A stretch of DNA of 64,000 bases from Catellatospora methionotrophica (GTDB lineage Bacteria; Actinomycetota; Actinomycetes; Mycobacteriales; Micromonosporaceae), in the NCBI RefSeq assembly GCF_011297335.1, contig NZ_JAAOTJ010000001.1, positions 496,001-560,000 of the forward strand. Reading direction: 5' to 3'. The notes under the pieces were generated by a model. That model was not told where the DNA came from, did no database searches, and saw only the letters and a program-made list of their open reading frames with translations. The position numbers and the translations under genes are program-made. This document shows positions 47,555 to 54,712 of this stretch, piece by piece; the stretch's first letter is position 1; each line of letters begins with the position of its first letter.

Positions 47555-47599
47555 CGTTTGACTCCCTAACGATAGCGAATATCGTTAGGGCACCAAACG
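47555..47599. promoter_or_regulatory. Nested 45-bp dyad upstream of epoxide hydrolase
   Basis: Inner arms CCCTAACGATA (47564-47574) and TATCGTTAGGG (47580-47590) match perfectly around GCGAA; outer arms CGTTTG (47555-47560) and CAAACG (47594-47599) share the same centre. Located 32 bases upstream of the start codon, in AT-richer DNA than its surroundings: an operator for a dimer of dimers, or a hairpin leader. Confidence 0.65.
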
Positions 47600-47647
47600 A
47601 TTCGTGGGGTCGATCACACGATCACGGTTCACCGCCGGACGATCCGG

Positions 47648-48151
47648 CTACTCGCCGCCGCCCTCGGTGGCGTACCACGAGTCGAACCTGGCGCCCGGCG
47701 GGCGCAGGCTGTGCGCACCCGAGCGTGCCACCACGCGCAGGCCGTCCTCCCGCCGCGCGTCCCGCCGGCGGTAGAACGCCAGCACGGCCAGTCCCGGCAC
47801 CGCCATGAAGCCGACGACCATGAACCAGGCCACCGGGGTGGTGGCAGGCCGGTCCGGCAGGTGGTCCGCGAACGTCGCGCCGACCGCACCGGCCAGCACC
47901 ACGGCCCCGACGGCGCACAGGGCCGCGAGCAGCCACCACCGCCACCGCAACCGGCGCGTGGCGTCGACGCTGTACACGGTGCACTCGACCGGGATGCCGC
48001 AGACGTCGCAGACGACCGGTACGGTGATCTTCCCGTGCGGCGGGCGCGCGACCCCCAGCGGTTGCAGGGCGTACTCGCTGTAGCCGCCGCTGGGGTTGCT
48101 CTCGGACGCCACCAGGTGCGCCAGGTGCCGGTCCGGCACGTCAGCAGCCAT
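47648..48151 (-). CDS. Small membrane protein with CxxC motif, unknown function
   Basis: 167 aa from the ATG of MAADVPDR. The N-terminal 55 residues contain the CDVCGIPVEC cysteine cluster, which could bind zinc. Two transmembrane helices follow (WWLLAALCAVGAVVLAGAVG about 74-96, and VAWFMVVGFMAVPGLAVLAF about 108-130), then a charged cytosolic tail. No known domain. It follows the PadR-GyrI gene by 56 bases in the same direction and may be co-transcribed with it. Confidence 0.65.
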   Translation of the reverse strand: MAADVPDRHLAHLVASESNPSGGYSEYALQPLGVARPPHGKITVPVVCDVCGIPVECTVYSVDATRRLRWRWWLLAALCAVGAVVLAGAVGATFADHLPDRPATTPVAWFMVVGFMAVPGLAVLAFYRRRDARREDGLRVVARSGAHSLRPPGARFDSWYATEGGGE

Positions 48152-48207
48152 CAACGCCTCCGCATCGCGTGGTGTCCGCCGTCGACCGTACACAATGGAG
48201 TCCCGGC

Positions 48208-49359
48208 TCAGGCGGGTTTGACGGGCTGGCGGAGGATCGTCTTGAGCTTGGCCGGTTCGGTGCGGCGCGGGTCGCTGAGGTAGATCTCGTGGTGGTCGCC
48301 GTTGAAGGTCAGGCCGCGCTCGGGTAGATAGCCTCGGTGCAGCCGGTCCAGGATCGGGCCTTCGTCGTCGTACGATCCGATGTGCAGGATCTGCACGCTT
48401 CTGCCCTCGGCCAGGGTGCGCAGCCCGACGGCGGCCAGCGCCGGATTGTCCTTCTTCCTGGCGGCCTCGGCCACGGCGGCGCGGACCATCTCCTCGGTGA
48501 TCCAGTCCGGCTGGCTGATCAGCATGGTCCACGCCCAGGCGGCCTTGTCCCGGGTGATGAAAACCGAAGGGTCGGCGGCCCGCCACAGCCCTTCGAGAGG
48601 GCCGACCACGAAATCCCGGTCGAGGGTCTTCTTGCCGGCGAACTTCAGCGTGTACGCGACCGTGAACAGCGCCTCGACGGCCTCGGTGTACGCCGGGGAG
48701 GTGTTCGGATCGCCCTCGCCGTCGACCGCCAGGTAGCGCAGCTCGGGCACGTCGACTTCGGTGAAGTCCTTCGACGGTGCGGTGTACAGGTCGCGGCGGG
48801 CCTTCTTGACGTCGTACCTGTCCAACGCGGTCTCCTTCGTCAGCGCACCGAGGGTGCGTTCGGCCCAGGCGGCGTCGGCCTGGAGCATGGCTTCGCAGTA
48901 GTCGAAGATCGCCACCGCGGCGGCGGGCAGCGGAGCCTGAGCCGCCCTGGCGGCGCGCACCTCGGCTAACTGCTCCCCGAGCGCCGCGAGCCGCCTGGTG
49001 AGCCCTGCCGCCACGTCCTGCTCCGCCAGCCCCGGACTGTTCGCCATGGCGACCAGGACCCGCGAGCGCACCGGCGTCAGGGCGGACAGCGCCTCCAGCG
49101 TCGCCGCCGCGCACAGGTCGCGGCCCACCCCGGTCACCCGGTAGGTGGCTCGCGACTTCGCCGGTCGCGGCCCCTCCCCGACGGCCTCGATCAGGCCCCG
49201 CCCGGCGAGCTTGTCGAGCAGGTAGTAGATGGAGGAGAAGCCCAGCGCGGTCCAGGCTCGGATGCCGCGCTGCTCGATGACCCGCTCCAGTTCGTAGCCG
49301 TGGCGCGGCTGTTCGAGCAGCAGTCCCAGCACGGTCAGCTCGGCGTCGGTCAGCGTCAC
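48208..49359 (-). CDS. PadR HTH fused to GyrI-like ligand domain
   Basis: 383 aa from a GTG at 49359. Residues 1-80: PadR-type winged helix (TDAELTVLGLLLEQPRHGYELE, SSIYYLLDKLAGRGLIE). A helical dimerisation part follows (about 85-175). Residues about 180-375: a GyrI-like small-molecule domain (YTAPSKDFTEVDVPELRYLAVDGEGDPN opening in outline, then FVVGPLEGLWRAAD, ILHIGSYDDEGPIL, DHHEIYLSDPRR), the fold found in BmrR/SbmC drug binders. Such PadR-GyrI single-chain fusions probably sense drugs or metabolites directly. An 18-bp palindrome ends 7 bases upstream of the GTG, pointing to autoregulation. The start codon follows a TAGAAT box closely, so the message may be leaderless. Confidence 0.9.
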   Translation of the reverse strand: MTLTDAELTVLGLLLEQPRHGYELERVIEQRGIRAWTALGFSSIYYLLDKLAGRGLIEAVGEGPRPAKSRATYRVTGVGRDLCAAATLEALSALTPVRSRVLVAMANSPGLAEQDVAAGLTRRLAALGEQLAEVRAARAAQAPLPAAAVAIFDYCEAMLQADAAWAERTLGALTKETALDRYDVKKARRDLYTAPSKDFTEVDVPELRYLAVDGEGDPNTSPAYTEAVEALFTVAYTLKFAGKKTLDRDFVVGPLEGLWRAADPSVFITRDKAAWAWTMLISQPDWITEEMVRAAVAEAARKKDNPALAAVGLRTLAEGRSVQILHIGSYDDEGPILDRLHRGYLPERGLTFNGDHHEIYLSDPRRTEPAKLKTILRQPVKPA

Positions 49360-49365
49360 GGCGCA

Positions 49366-49383
49366 TATTCTAGCGCTAGAATA
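49366..49383. promoter_or_regulatory. 18-bp perfect palindrome operator/-10 of PadR-GyrI gene
   Basis: TATTCTAGCGCTAGAATA reads the same on both strands. On the minus strand TAGAAT can serve as a -10 box with 7 bases to the GTG, giving a leaderless start; on the plus strand the same element could serve the HEAT-repeat gene. Confidence 0.7.
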
Positions 49384-49480
49384 AAACTCGGCTCGACCGG
49401 CGTGACGGAACCCCGTGCCCCGGCGCCCACGACGGCATGACTCCAGGTGGTGCCCCTGCGACCGGTGCTATCGTCCGCCG

Positions 49481-50080
49481 ATGACCGACAGCCTCGATGC
49501 CGCCATCGCCGCCGCGCTCGACTGGGAACCGCACGCTGAGGACACCCTGCGAGCCGCCGGGCTGCCGGGAGCGATGCGCGTCTTCGACCTGTACTACGGC
49601 AGGGCCAAGGCGCGGCTCGTCACGCGGGCCAACGGCCGCGACCTGGTCGACGGCTGGTCGGCTGTGCTGCACCTCGCGGCTTCGATCGCGCCGGAGCAGT
49701 TCCTCGCGCAGCTACCCCGCCGCGTCGGCACCACGGAGATCGTGATCCTCGGCGACATCGACGATCCGCGCGCGACGAAGATCCTGCGCGAGCAGGCAAG
49801 GCATCCCGACTTCCTGCACCGGTGCAACGCCGTGCGAGCGCTGGCCACGCACACCGACCCGAAGGCGCGCAAAGCGATCGAGGGCGCCCTGCGTGATCCG
49901 CACCTCGTGGTCCGGAGCTACGCGATCCGCGCCGTCGCCGACGCTGATCCCGGCCGGGGTATCACCCTGTACGAGGCGCAACTGCAGGAGCCCGGCCTCA
50001 CCCCGCTCCTGCGGCAGGAGGCGCAGTGGGCACTCTCCTACCTCCGCGACGGGCAGCAGATACCGAAGAATCCCTGGTGA
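49481..50080 (+). CDS. HEAT-repeat protein
   Basis: 199 aa, cytosolic, ATG start. Two to three HEAT-like helix pairs lie at about 80-180 (ATKILREQARHPDFLHRCNAVRALA in outline, AIEGALRDPHLVVRSYAIRAVADAD). The first 80 residues are helical too. No catalytic motif. Divergent from the PadR-GyrI regulator, whose palindrome lies in the shared gap, so it may be regulated by it (inference). Confidence 0.7.
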   Translation: MTDSLDAAIAAALDWEPHAEDTLRAAGLPGAMRVFDLYYGRAKARLVTRANGRDLVDGWSAVLHLAASIAPEQFLAQLPRRVGTTEIVILGDIDDPRATKILREQARHPDFLHRCNAVRALATHTDPKARKAIEGALRDPHLVVRSYAIRAVADADPGRGITLYEAQLQEPGLTPLLRQEAQWALSYLRDGQQIPKNPW

Positions 50081-50176
50081 GCTTGGCAGAGCACCAGCGA
50101 AGGGATGCCGTGGCCTCCGGGAAGCCGCAGCAATGGGCCCCTGGTCCGTGCACTCTGCCCGACACTGCGGCGATCG

Positions 50177-50512
50177 TCAGTTGAGGTCGGCCAGGTAGAC
50201 GGCGACGATGGCGGCGGCGAAGACGACGACGCCCACGGTGACCAGCATGGCGCCGCGGCCGGAGGCGGGCAGGTCGCCCGCTCGGATGGCCGCGCCCGCC
50301 GCGCGGTAGCGCACGTAGCCGATCACGGCCGTGACGATACCGAGGGCGAAGATGCCCAGCGCGGAGGCGGTCGCGGCCGGGCGGGCGTCGGCCAGGTGCA
50401 GCAGCGCCACTCCCCCGGCGAGCATCGTCAGCGCGGTACGCAGCCAGGCGAGCAGGGTGCGCTCGTTGGCCAGCAGGAACCGTACGTCGACGTCGAGGCG
50501 TTCGGAGCTCAT
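50177..50512 (-). CDS. DUF202 family membrane protein
   Basis: 111 aa. The N-terminus has the DUF202 signature FLLANERTLLAWLRTALTML, followed by three transmembrane helices (about 22-40, 48-68, 85-108). Its start overlaps the FGE stop (ATGA), making it the last gene of the sulfatase operon. DUF202 proteins are small inner-membrane proteins of unknown function, and the close coupling here suggests a role in export, anchoring or copper/oxygen supply for FGE or sulfatases (inference). Confidence 0.85.
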   Translation of the reverse strand: MSSERLDVDVRFLLANERTLLAWLRTALTMLAGGVALLHLADARPAATASALGIFALGIVTAVIGYVRYRAAGAAIRAGDLPASGRGAMLVTVGVVVFAAAIVAVYLADLN

Positions 50513-51504
50513 CGGGGTAGTCCCGGTTCGTCGGCGGCGCAGCGGAACCCGGTGTGCCCGGTGGTGCTGTCCGGAGTGGACATGGTGCGGGCGGCGACCC
50601 GGTAGCGGTTGCAGTACGAGTCGTGGCACAGGTACGAGCCGCCGCGCACGACCCGGCCCGGCCCGCTGTCCGGGCCACGCGGGTCGGTCTGCGGGGCGCC
50701 GTCGCGGTGCAGGTCGGCGCTGAACCAGTCGCCGCACCACTCCCACACGTTGCCCGACGTGTTGAACAGCCCGTACCCGTTGGGCCGGTAGGCGTCGACC
50801 GGGGCGGTGCCGAGGTGGCCGTCGTCGCCGGTGTTGTGCCGGGGGAAGGTGCCCTGCCAGGTGTTGCAGCGGTGCTGCCCGCGCGGGGTGAACTCGTCGC
50901 CCCACGGGAAGCGCGCCTGGTCGAGGCCGCCGCGCGCGGCCTTCTCCCACTCGGCCTCGGTCGGCAGCCGCTTGCCCGCCCACGCCGCGTACGCGCCGGC
51001 GTCATGCCAGGACACGTGCACCACGGGATGGTTGGCGCGCTGGCCGACGTCGGAGCCGGGGCCCTCGGGCGCGCGCCAGGTCGCCCCGCCCACCGGCAGC
51101 CACCACGGGGCTCCCGGCACGTGCGCGTCGAGCACGTGTGCGGCGGCCTCCCGGCCGACGAACTGGTGGAAGACGTACGACCAGCCGAACCGCTCGGCGT
51201 CGGTGCGGTAGCCGGTGGCCTTGACGAACCTCGCGAACTGCGCGTTGGTGACGGCCTTCGGGTCGATCCGGAACCCGGCGACCGTCACCTCCCGCACCGG
51301 GCCCTCGCCGTCGGCGGGGAACGTGTCGGGGTCCTCGCTGCCCATCCGGAACATGCCGCCCGGAATGGCGACCATGCCGCGCACGACCGTCAGCGGGTCG
51401 TGCGCGGGCACGGCGAACCCCAGCTCGCGGGGCGGCTCGCCGGACGAGGACGCGGGGTGGGCACTGGGCCCGCAACAGGCCGTCACCTGCACATTGTCCG
51501 TCAT
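50509..51504 (-). CDS. Formylglycine-generating enzyme (sulfatase activator)
   Basis: 331 aa, no signal peptide, so cytosolic. FGE/SUMF1 fold throughout: MVAIPGGMFRMGS, GFRIDPKAVTNAQFARFV, RLPTEAEWEKAARGG, NVWEWCGDW. The two copper-binding active-site cysteines are present in SYLCHDSYCNRYR (C-x4-C, near 294 and 299), and the C-terminal GFRC is intact, so the enzyme should be active: it oxidises the Cys of CxPxR in sulfatases to formylglycine. The gene overlaps the sulfatase stop (ATGA) and the DUF202 start, so it is made together with its two likely substrates at 51501 and 54713. Confidence 0.95.
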   Translation of the reverse strand: MTDNVQVTACCGPSAHPASSSGEPPRELGFAVPAHDPLTVVRGMVAIPGGMFRMGSEDPDTFPADGEGPVREVTVAGFRIDPKAVTNAQFARFVKATGYRTDAERFGWSYVFHQFVGREAAAHVLDAHVPGAPWWLPVGGATWRAPEGPGSDVGQRANHPVVHVSWHDAGAYAAWAGKRLPTEAEWEKAARGGLDQARFPWGDEFTPRGQHRCNTWQGTFPRHNTGDDGHLGTAPVDAYRPNGYGLFNTSGNVWEWCGDWFSADLHRDGAPQTDPRGPDSGPGRVVRGGSYLCHDSYCNRYRVAARTMSTPDSTTGHTGFRCAADEPGLPR

Positions 51505-53009
51505 GCCCGCGCCGGGCCGGTCACGACGTCGAACGGCAGGCCGCTGGACGCGTCGCCGCAGATGTCCCGCAGCGCCTGATAGAGGTCCGCGACGACCTCC
51601 GGGCGGTCGTGCCACAGGTTGACGGTCTCGCCGGGGTCGGCGGCGACGTCGTAGAGCTGGCCCTGCGGGTGGTCGCGGTCCCACGGCGGGTTGGCGTGGG
51701 CCTTGCCGGAACCGGAGCTGAACAGGGCCGAGATCGACGGCTCGGAGAAGCCGCCGCCGGAGCCCTCGGCGAAGATCGCCTTCCAGGGTCCGCGCCGGAT
51801 CGCGAACCGGCCGCCCAGGCTGTGGTGGACCAGCGGCCGGTCGGCGGGCGGGGCCGCCGAAGCGTCTCCGGCCAGCGCGTCCAGCAGGTCGAAGCCGTCG
51901 GGTGCGGCCCCCTGCGGCAGGGCGACGCCGGTGGCGGCGGCGACCGTGGGCAGCACGTCGGTCAGGCAGATCGGGGCGTCGAGCACCGCCCCCTCGGGCA
52001 GCCGGCCCGGCCAGTTGGCGACGAACGGCTCGCGGTGGCCGCCGTCCCACAGGTCGCCCTTCTGGCCGCGCCAGTCGCCGTTGGGCCGGTGCACGCTGCT
52101 GTCCCCGTCGTCGTCGAAGATCGTGACGGCGCCGTTGTCGCTGGTGATGATGAACAGGGTCTGCTCGCGCTGGCCGCGCTCGTCGACGGCCGCGACGAGC
52201 TGCCCGACCATCCAGTCGACCAGGCACACCGCGTCGGCCCGGTCGCCGAGCCCGGACGCGCCGCGTACGACGTCGGGCGGCACGCACGGCCGGTGCGGGG
52301 CGCTGGGCGTCACGTAGCACAGGAACGGCTGGTCGGCCGGGACCGATCTGATCCAGTCGACGGCCTTCGCGGCGAACGTGAGGTCCACCGCCGCCTCGTC
52401 GAAGCCGTCGACGGCCAGGCCGGGGCGCTGCTCGGTGAGGTAGTACGGCTTCTCCCGGTCGGGGATGCCGACGGTGCGGTCCTGATCGAGGAACGCGTAC
52501 GGCGGCATGTCCAGTGACCCGGCGATGCCGAAGAACCGGTCGAAGCCCAGGTCGAGCGGCCCGCCGGTGAACGGGGCGGTGTAGTCGACGTCGCGGCCGA
52601 AGTCGGTCTCGACGTCGTCGTGCAGCCGCGCACCGGGCGCGAACGCGTCGCGCACGCTGCCGTCGCGGTGCCGCCAGCCCAGGCCCAGGTGCCACTTGCC
52701 GAACGCGCCGGAGGTGTAACCGGCGGTGCGCAGCAGGTTGGCCAGGGTCGGCCGCTCCGGTTCGATCAGCGCCGGGCCGTGGCCCATCAGCACGAAGTTC
52801 TTCAGCGGGCCGCGCCAGGCGTAGCGCCCGGTCATCAGCGCGTACCGGCTGGGGGTGCAGACCGCCGACGCCGCGTGGCAGTCGGTGGCCCGCACGCCCC
52901 GGGCGGCGAGCGCGTCGATGTGCGGGGTGGGGATCGCCGAGCCGTAGCAGCCCAGGTCACCCCATCCCATGTCGTCGGCCAGGACGATGACGATGTTCGG
53001 GTGGCTCAC
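51501..53009 (-). CDS. FGly sulfatase (CTPSR type)
   Basis: 502 aa from a GTG overlapping the GH49-like stop (GTGA). No signal peptide, so it acts in the cytosol on imported sugars, or is exported by another route. Alkaline phosphatase-superfamily marks: metal ligands IVIVLADDMGWGDLGCYG, FGly motif CTPSRYALMTGR near residue 70, AFGKWHLGLG, and the DNG site in IITSDNGAV. C-terminal substrate region about 400-502. The cysteine should be converted to formylglycine by the FGE encoded next. The substrate is probably a sulfate ester on a saccharide from the same pathway. Confidence 0.93.
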   Translation of the reverse strand: MSHPNIVIVLADDMGWGDLGCYGSAIPTPHIDALAARGVRATDCHAASAVCTPSRYALMTGRYAWRGPLKNFVLMGHGPALIEPERPTLANLLRTAGYTSGAFGKWHLGLGWRHRDGSVRDAFAPGARLHDDVETDFGRDVDYTAPFTGGPLDLGFDRFFGIAGSLDMPPYAFLDQDRTVGIPDREKPYYLTEQRPGLAVDGFDEAAVDLTFAAKAVDWIRSVPADQPFLCYVTPSAPHRPCVPPDVVRGASGLGDRADAVCLVDWMVGQLVAAVDERGQREQTLFIITSDNGAVTIFDDDGDSSVHRPNGDWRGQKGDLWDGGHREPFVANWPGRLPEGAVLDAPICLTDVLPTVAAATGVALPQGAAPDGFDLLDALAGDASAAPPADRPLVHHSLGGRFAIRRGPWKAIFAEGSGGGFSEPSISALFSSGSGKAHANPPWDRDHPQGQLYDVAADPGETVNLWHDRPEVVADLYQALRDICGDASSGLPFDVVTGPARA

Positions 53010-54643
53010 GTGTGACAGCTTCCGTCGGTGCTCTTGTAGATCCGGATGGCGTTGGTGGTGTTCTGGTCGATCTGGAAGTTGCCGGCCTGCGCGTTGTTGA
53101 AGCAAGTGGCGTTGGCGTACACGTTCTGGAAGCTGACGTTGCGGACCTTGTGCGTGGCGTCCATGCCCTGGACCACGTTGGGCTGCTGGTACGTCGTGTA
53201 CGCGTAGATGTTGCGGAAGATGATCTGGTCGAGTTCACCGTAGCCCTGGGCCGGGTCGTACCACTTGTTGTTCTCGATGGCCAGGTAGAACAGCCGCCAG
53301 GTGGCGTTCTCGACGCGGATGTCGTCGAACAGGTAGCGGCTCAGCGTGCCGCTGCCCGCGTGCAGCGCCCGGAAGATCGCGGTCTTGGCGATCTGGTAGT
53401 GCTCGGCGTGGATGACGTCGTTGTCGTAGACGTGGAACGTCTGCGGGTCCTCGTGGATGTTCCACGAGATCATGAACGACGCGCCGTTCTCCAGCTGCCA
53501 GATCGTGTTGCCGCGGGCGATGGTGTCACCCCAGAACAGCTTGATCGAGTCGTCGTTGGACTTGACGAAGTTGTTCTCCAGCAGGCTCTTGTGGCCGCCG
53601 ACCATGCCGTCGGTGCTGTACCACCACGACATCGTTTTGACGTTGTGGATCGTGGTGTACTGCGCGAGCGCCCGGACGTTGAACCGGGGCGCGTCAACGA
53701 AGGTGACGCCTTCGATGAGCACGTTCTGCGAGCCCTGGTCGGCGATGTCGATCATGCCGGGCTGGTCCTTGTTCAGGTCCTGGTTGCCGGTGTCCATGAA
53801 CAGGCCGGAGATGACGCCGCGGCCCTTGATGGCGAGGTTGCTGACCGGCCCGTTGGCGATGAACGCGGCCTCGACGAAGGCACCGCCCGCCAGGTAGATC
53901 GTCTGCCCGCTGACCAACTGCTGGCCCGCGCCGAGGAAGTGCTTGCCGGGACCGAAGTACCGCACGTTCGGGTCACTCGGGGAGGGCACGTCGACCTCGG
54001 GCGGGTTGGCGAACACCATCATCGGGTGCAGGACCGGGTTGTGGATGTTCGGCTCGAACTCCACCGACAGGTTGCCCGGCTGGGTGATCGTGAACGTGCA
54101 CACGTTGTTGGCGAAGCTGGTGGCGATCGCGGCCGAGTAGGGCCGGACCAGGCAGCCGGTCGCCGCGCCCGCGGACAGCTTGGTCACCCGTACGGTGACC
54201 GGGCCGGAGAACGAGAACGACGTCCAGGACGTGTCCAGCTCCCGGTTGGTGTCGGTCTTGCGGGCCAGGATCTTGTAGGCGAACGAGTTCTGCGGGGCTC
54301 CCGCGCCGAGCGCGGCGGTGACGCTGTACTGGTCGGAGGCGGTCACCCCGGCCGGTCCCGGATACACCGACAGCTGGTCGGGGGTGCCGAAGGCCGGGTA
54401 GATGCCGCCGTAGGGCAGCGTGTCGCGGTGCGTGGCGATCTCGGCGACGGTGGCCGCCGCCGAGGCCGCGATGTTGTCGGCGATCGCGTCGACGGTCGGC
54501 ACGGTGCCGGAGATCTGGGTGATCCCGCCGCCGAAGTCGTACTGCTTGCCGGTGTAGGGCGCGCCGTTCGCCGCGGCCGGAGCCGCGACGAGGGCGCTGA
54601 GGAGGGCGGTGACGAGCAGGGTGGTACCGGATCTGCGAAGCAT
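53006..54643 (-). CDS. Secreted GH49-like glycoside hydrolase (dextranase/isopullulanase type)
   Basis: 545 aa with a signal peptide (about 1-25, APAAA). N-terminal beta-sandwich (about 30-190) then a right-handed beta-helix (about 200-530; repeated NVLIEGVTF, NVRALAQYTTIHNVK, NNFVKSNDDSIKLFWGDT). The helix carries Asp residues in WWYSTDGM (near 333) and SNDDSIKLF (near 355), which match the acidic positions of GH49/GH28-type inverting glycosidases; GH49 is the best fit. Dextranases and isopullulanases cut alpha-glucans, but here the operon suggests a sulfated polymer. It is the only clearly exported enzyme of the operon. It has a 69-base gap upstream, the only one in the operon, filled with short repeats. 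Confidence 0.85.
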   Translation of the reverse strand: MLRRSGTTLLVTALLSALVAAPAAANGAPYTGKQYDFGGGITQISGTVPTVDAIADNIAASAAATVAEIATHRDTLPYGGIYPAFGTPDQLSVYPGPAGVTASDQYSVTAALGAGAPQNSFAYKILARKTDTNRELDTSWTSFSFSGPVTVRVTKLSAGAATGCLVRPYSAAIATSFANNVCTFTITQPGNLSVEFEPNIHNPVLHPMMVFANPPEVDVPSPSDPNVRYFGPGKHFLGAGQQLVSGQTIYLAGGAFVEAAFIANGPVSNLAIKGRGVISGLFMDTGNQDLNKDQPGMIDIADQGSQNVLIEGVTFVDAPRFNVRALAQYTTIHNVKTMSWWYSTDGMVGGHKSLLENNFVKSNDDSIKLFWGDTIARGNTIWQLENGASFMISWNIHEDPQTFHVYDNDVIHAEHYQIAKTAIFRALHAGSGTLSRYLFDDIRVENATWRLFYLAIENNKWYDPAQGYGELDQIIFRNIYAYTTYQQPNVVQGMDATHKVRNVSFQNVYANATCFNNAQAGNFQIDQNTTNAIRIYKSTDGSCHT

Positions 54644-54662
54644 GGGGGCGGTGCTCCTTGTC

Positions 54663-54705
54663 TGCGGTGTCCTTGCCTTGCGGTGTCCTTGCCTTGCGGT
54701 GTCCT
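54663..54705 (-). repeat. 16-bp tandem repeat in the operon's only gap
   Basis: Two perfect copies of TGCGGTGTCCTTGCCT (54663-54678, 54679-54694) and an 11-base partial third copy lie between the first sulfatase and the GH49-like gene. On the transcribed strand each copy contains AAGGA, a ribosome-site-like word. Confidence 0.7.
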
Positions 54706-54712
54706 GCGAAGG

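Noticed and set aside
50081-50176. Terminator between the convergent HEAT and DUF202 genes
   Set aside because: Only short, imperfect pairings are visible, unlike the clear hairpins elsewhere.
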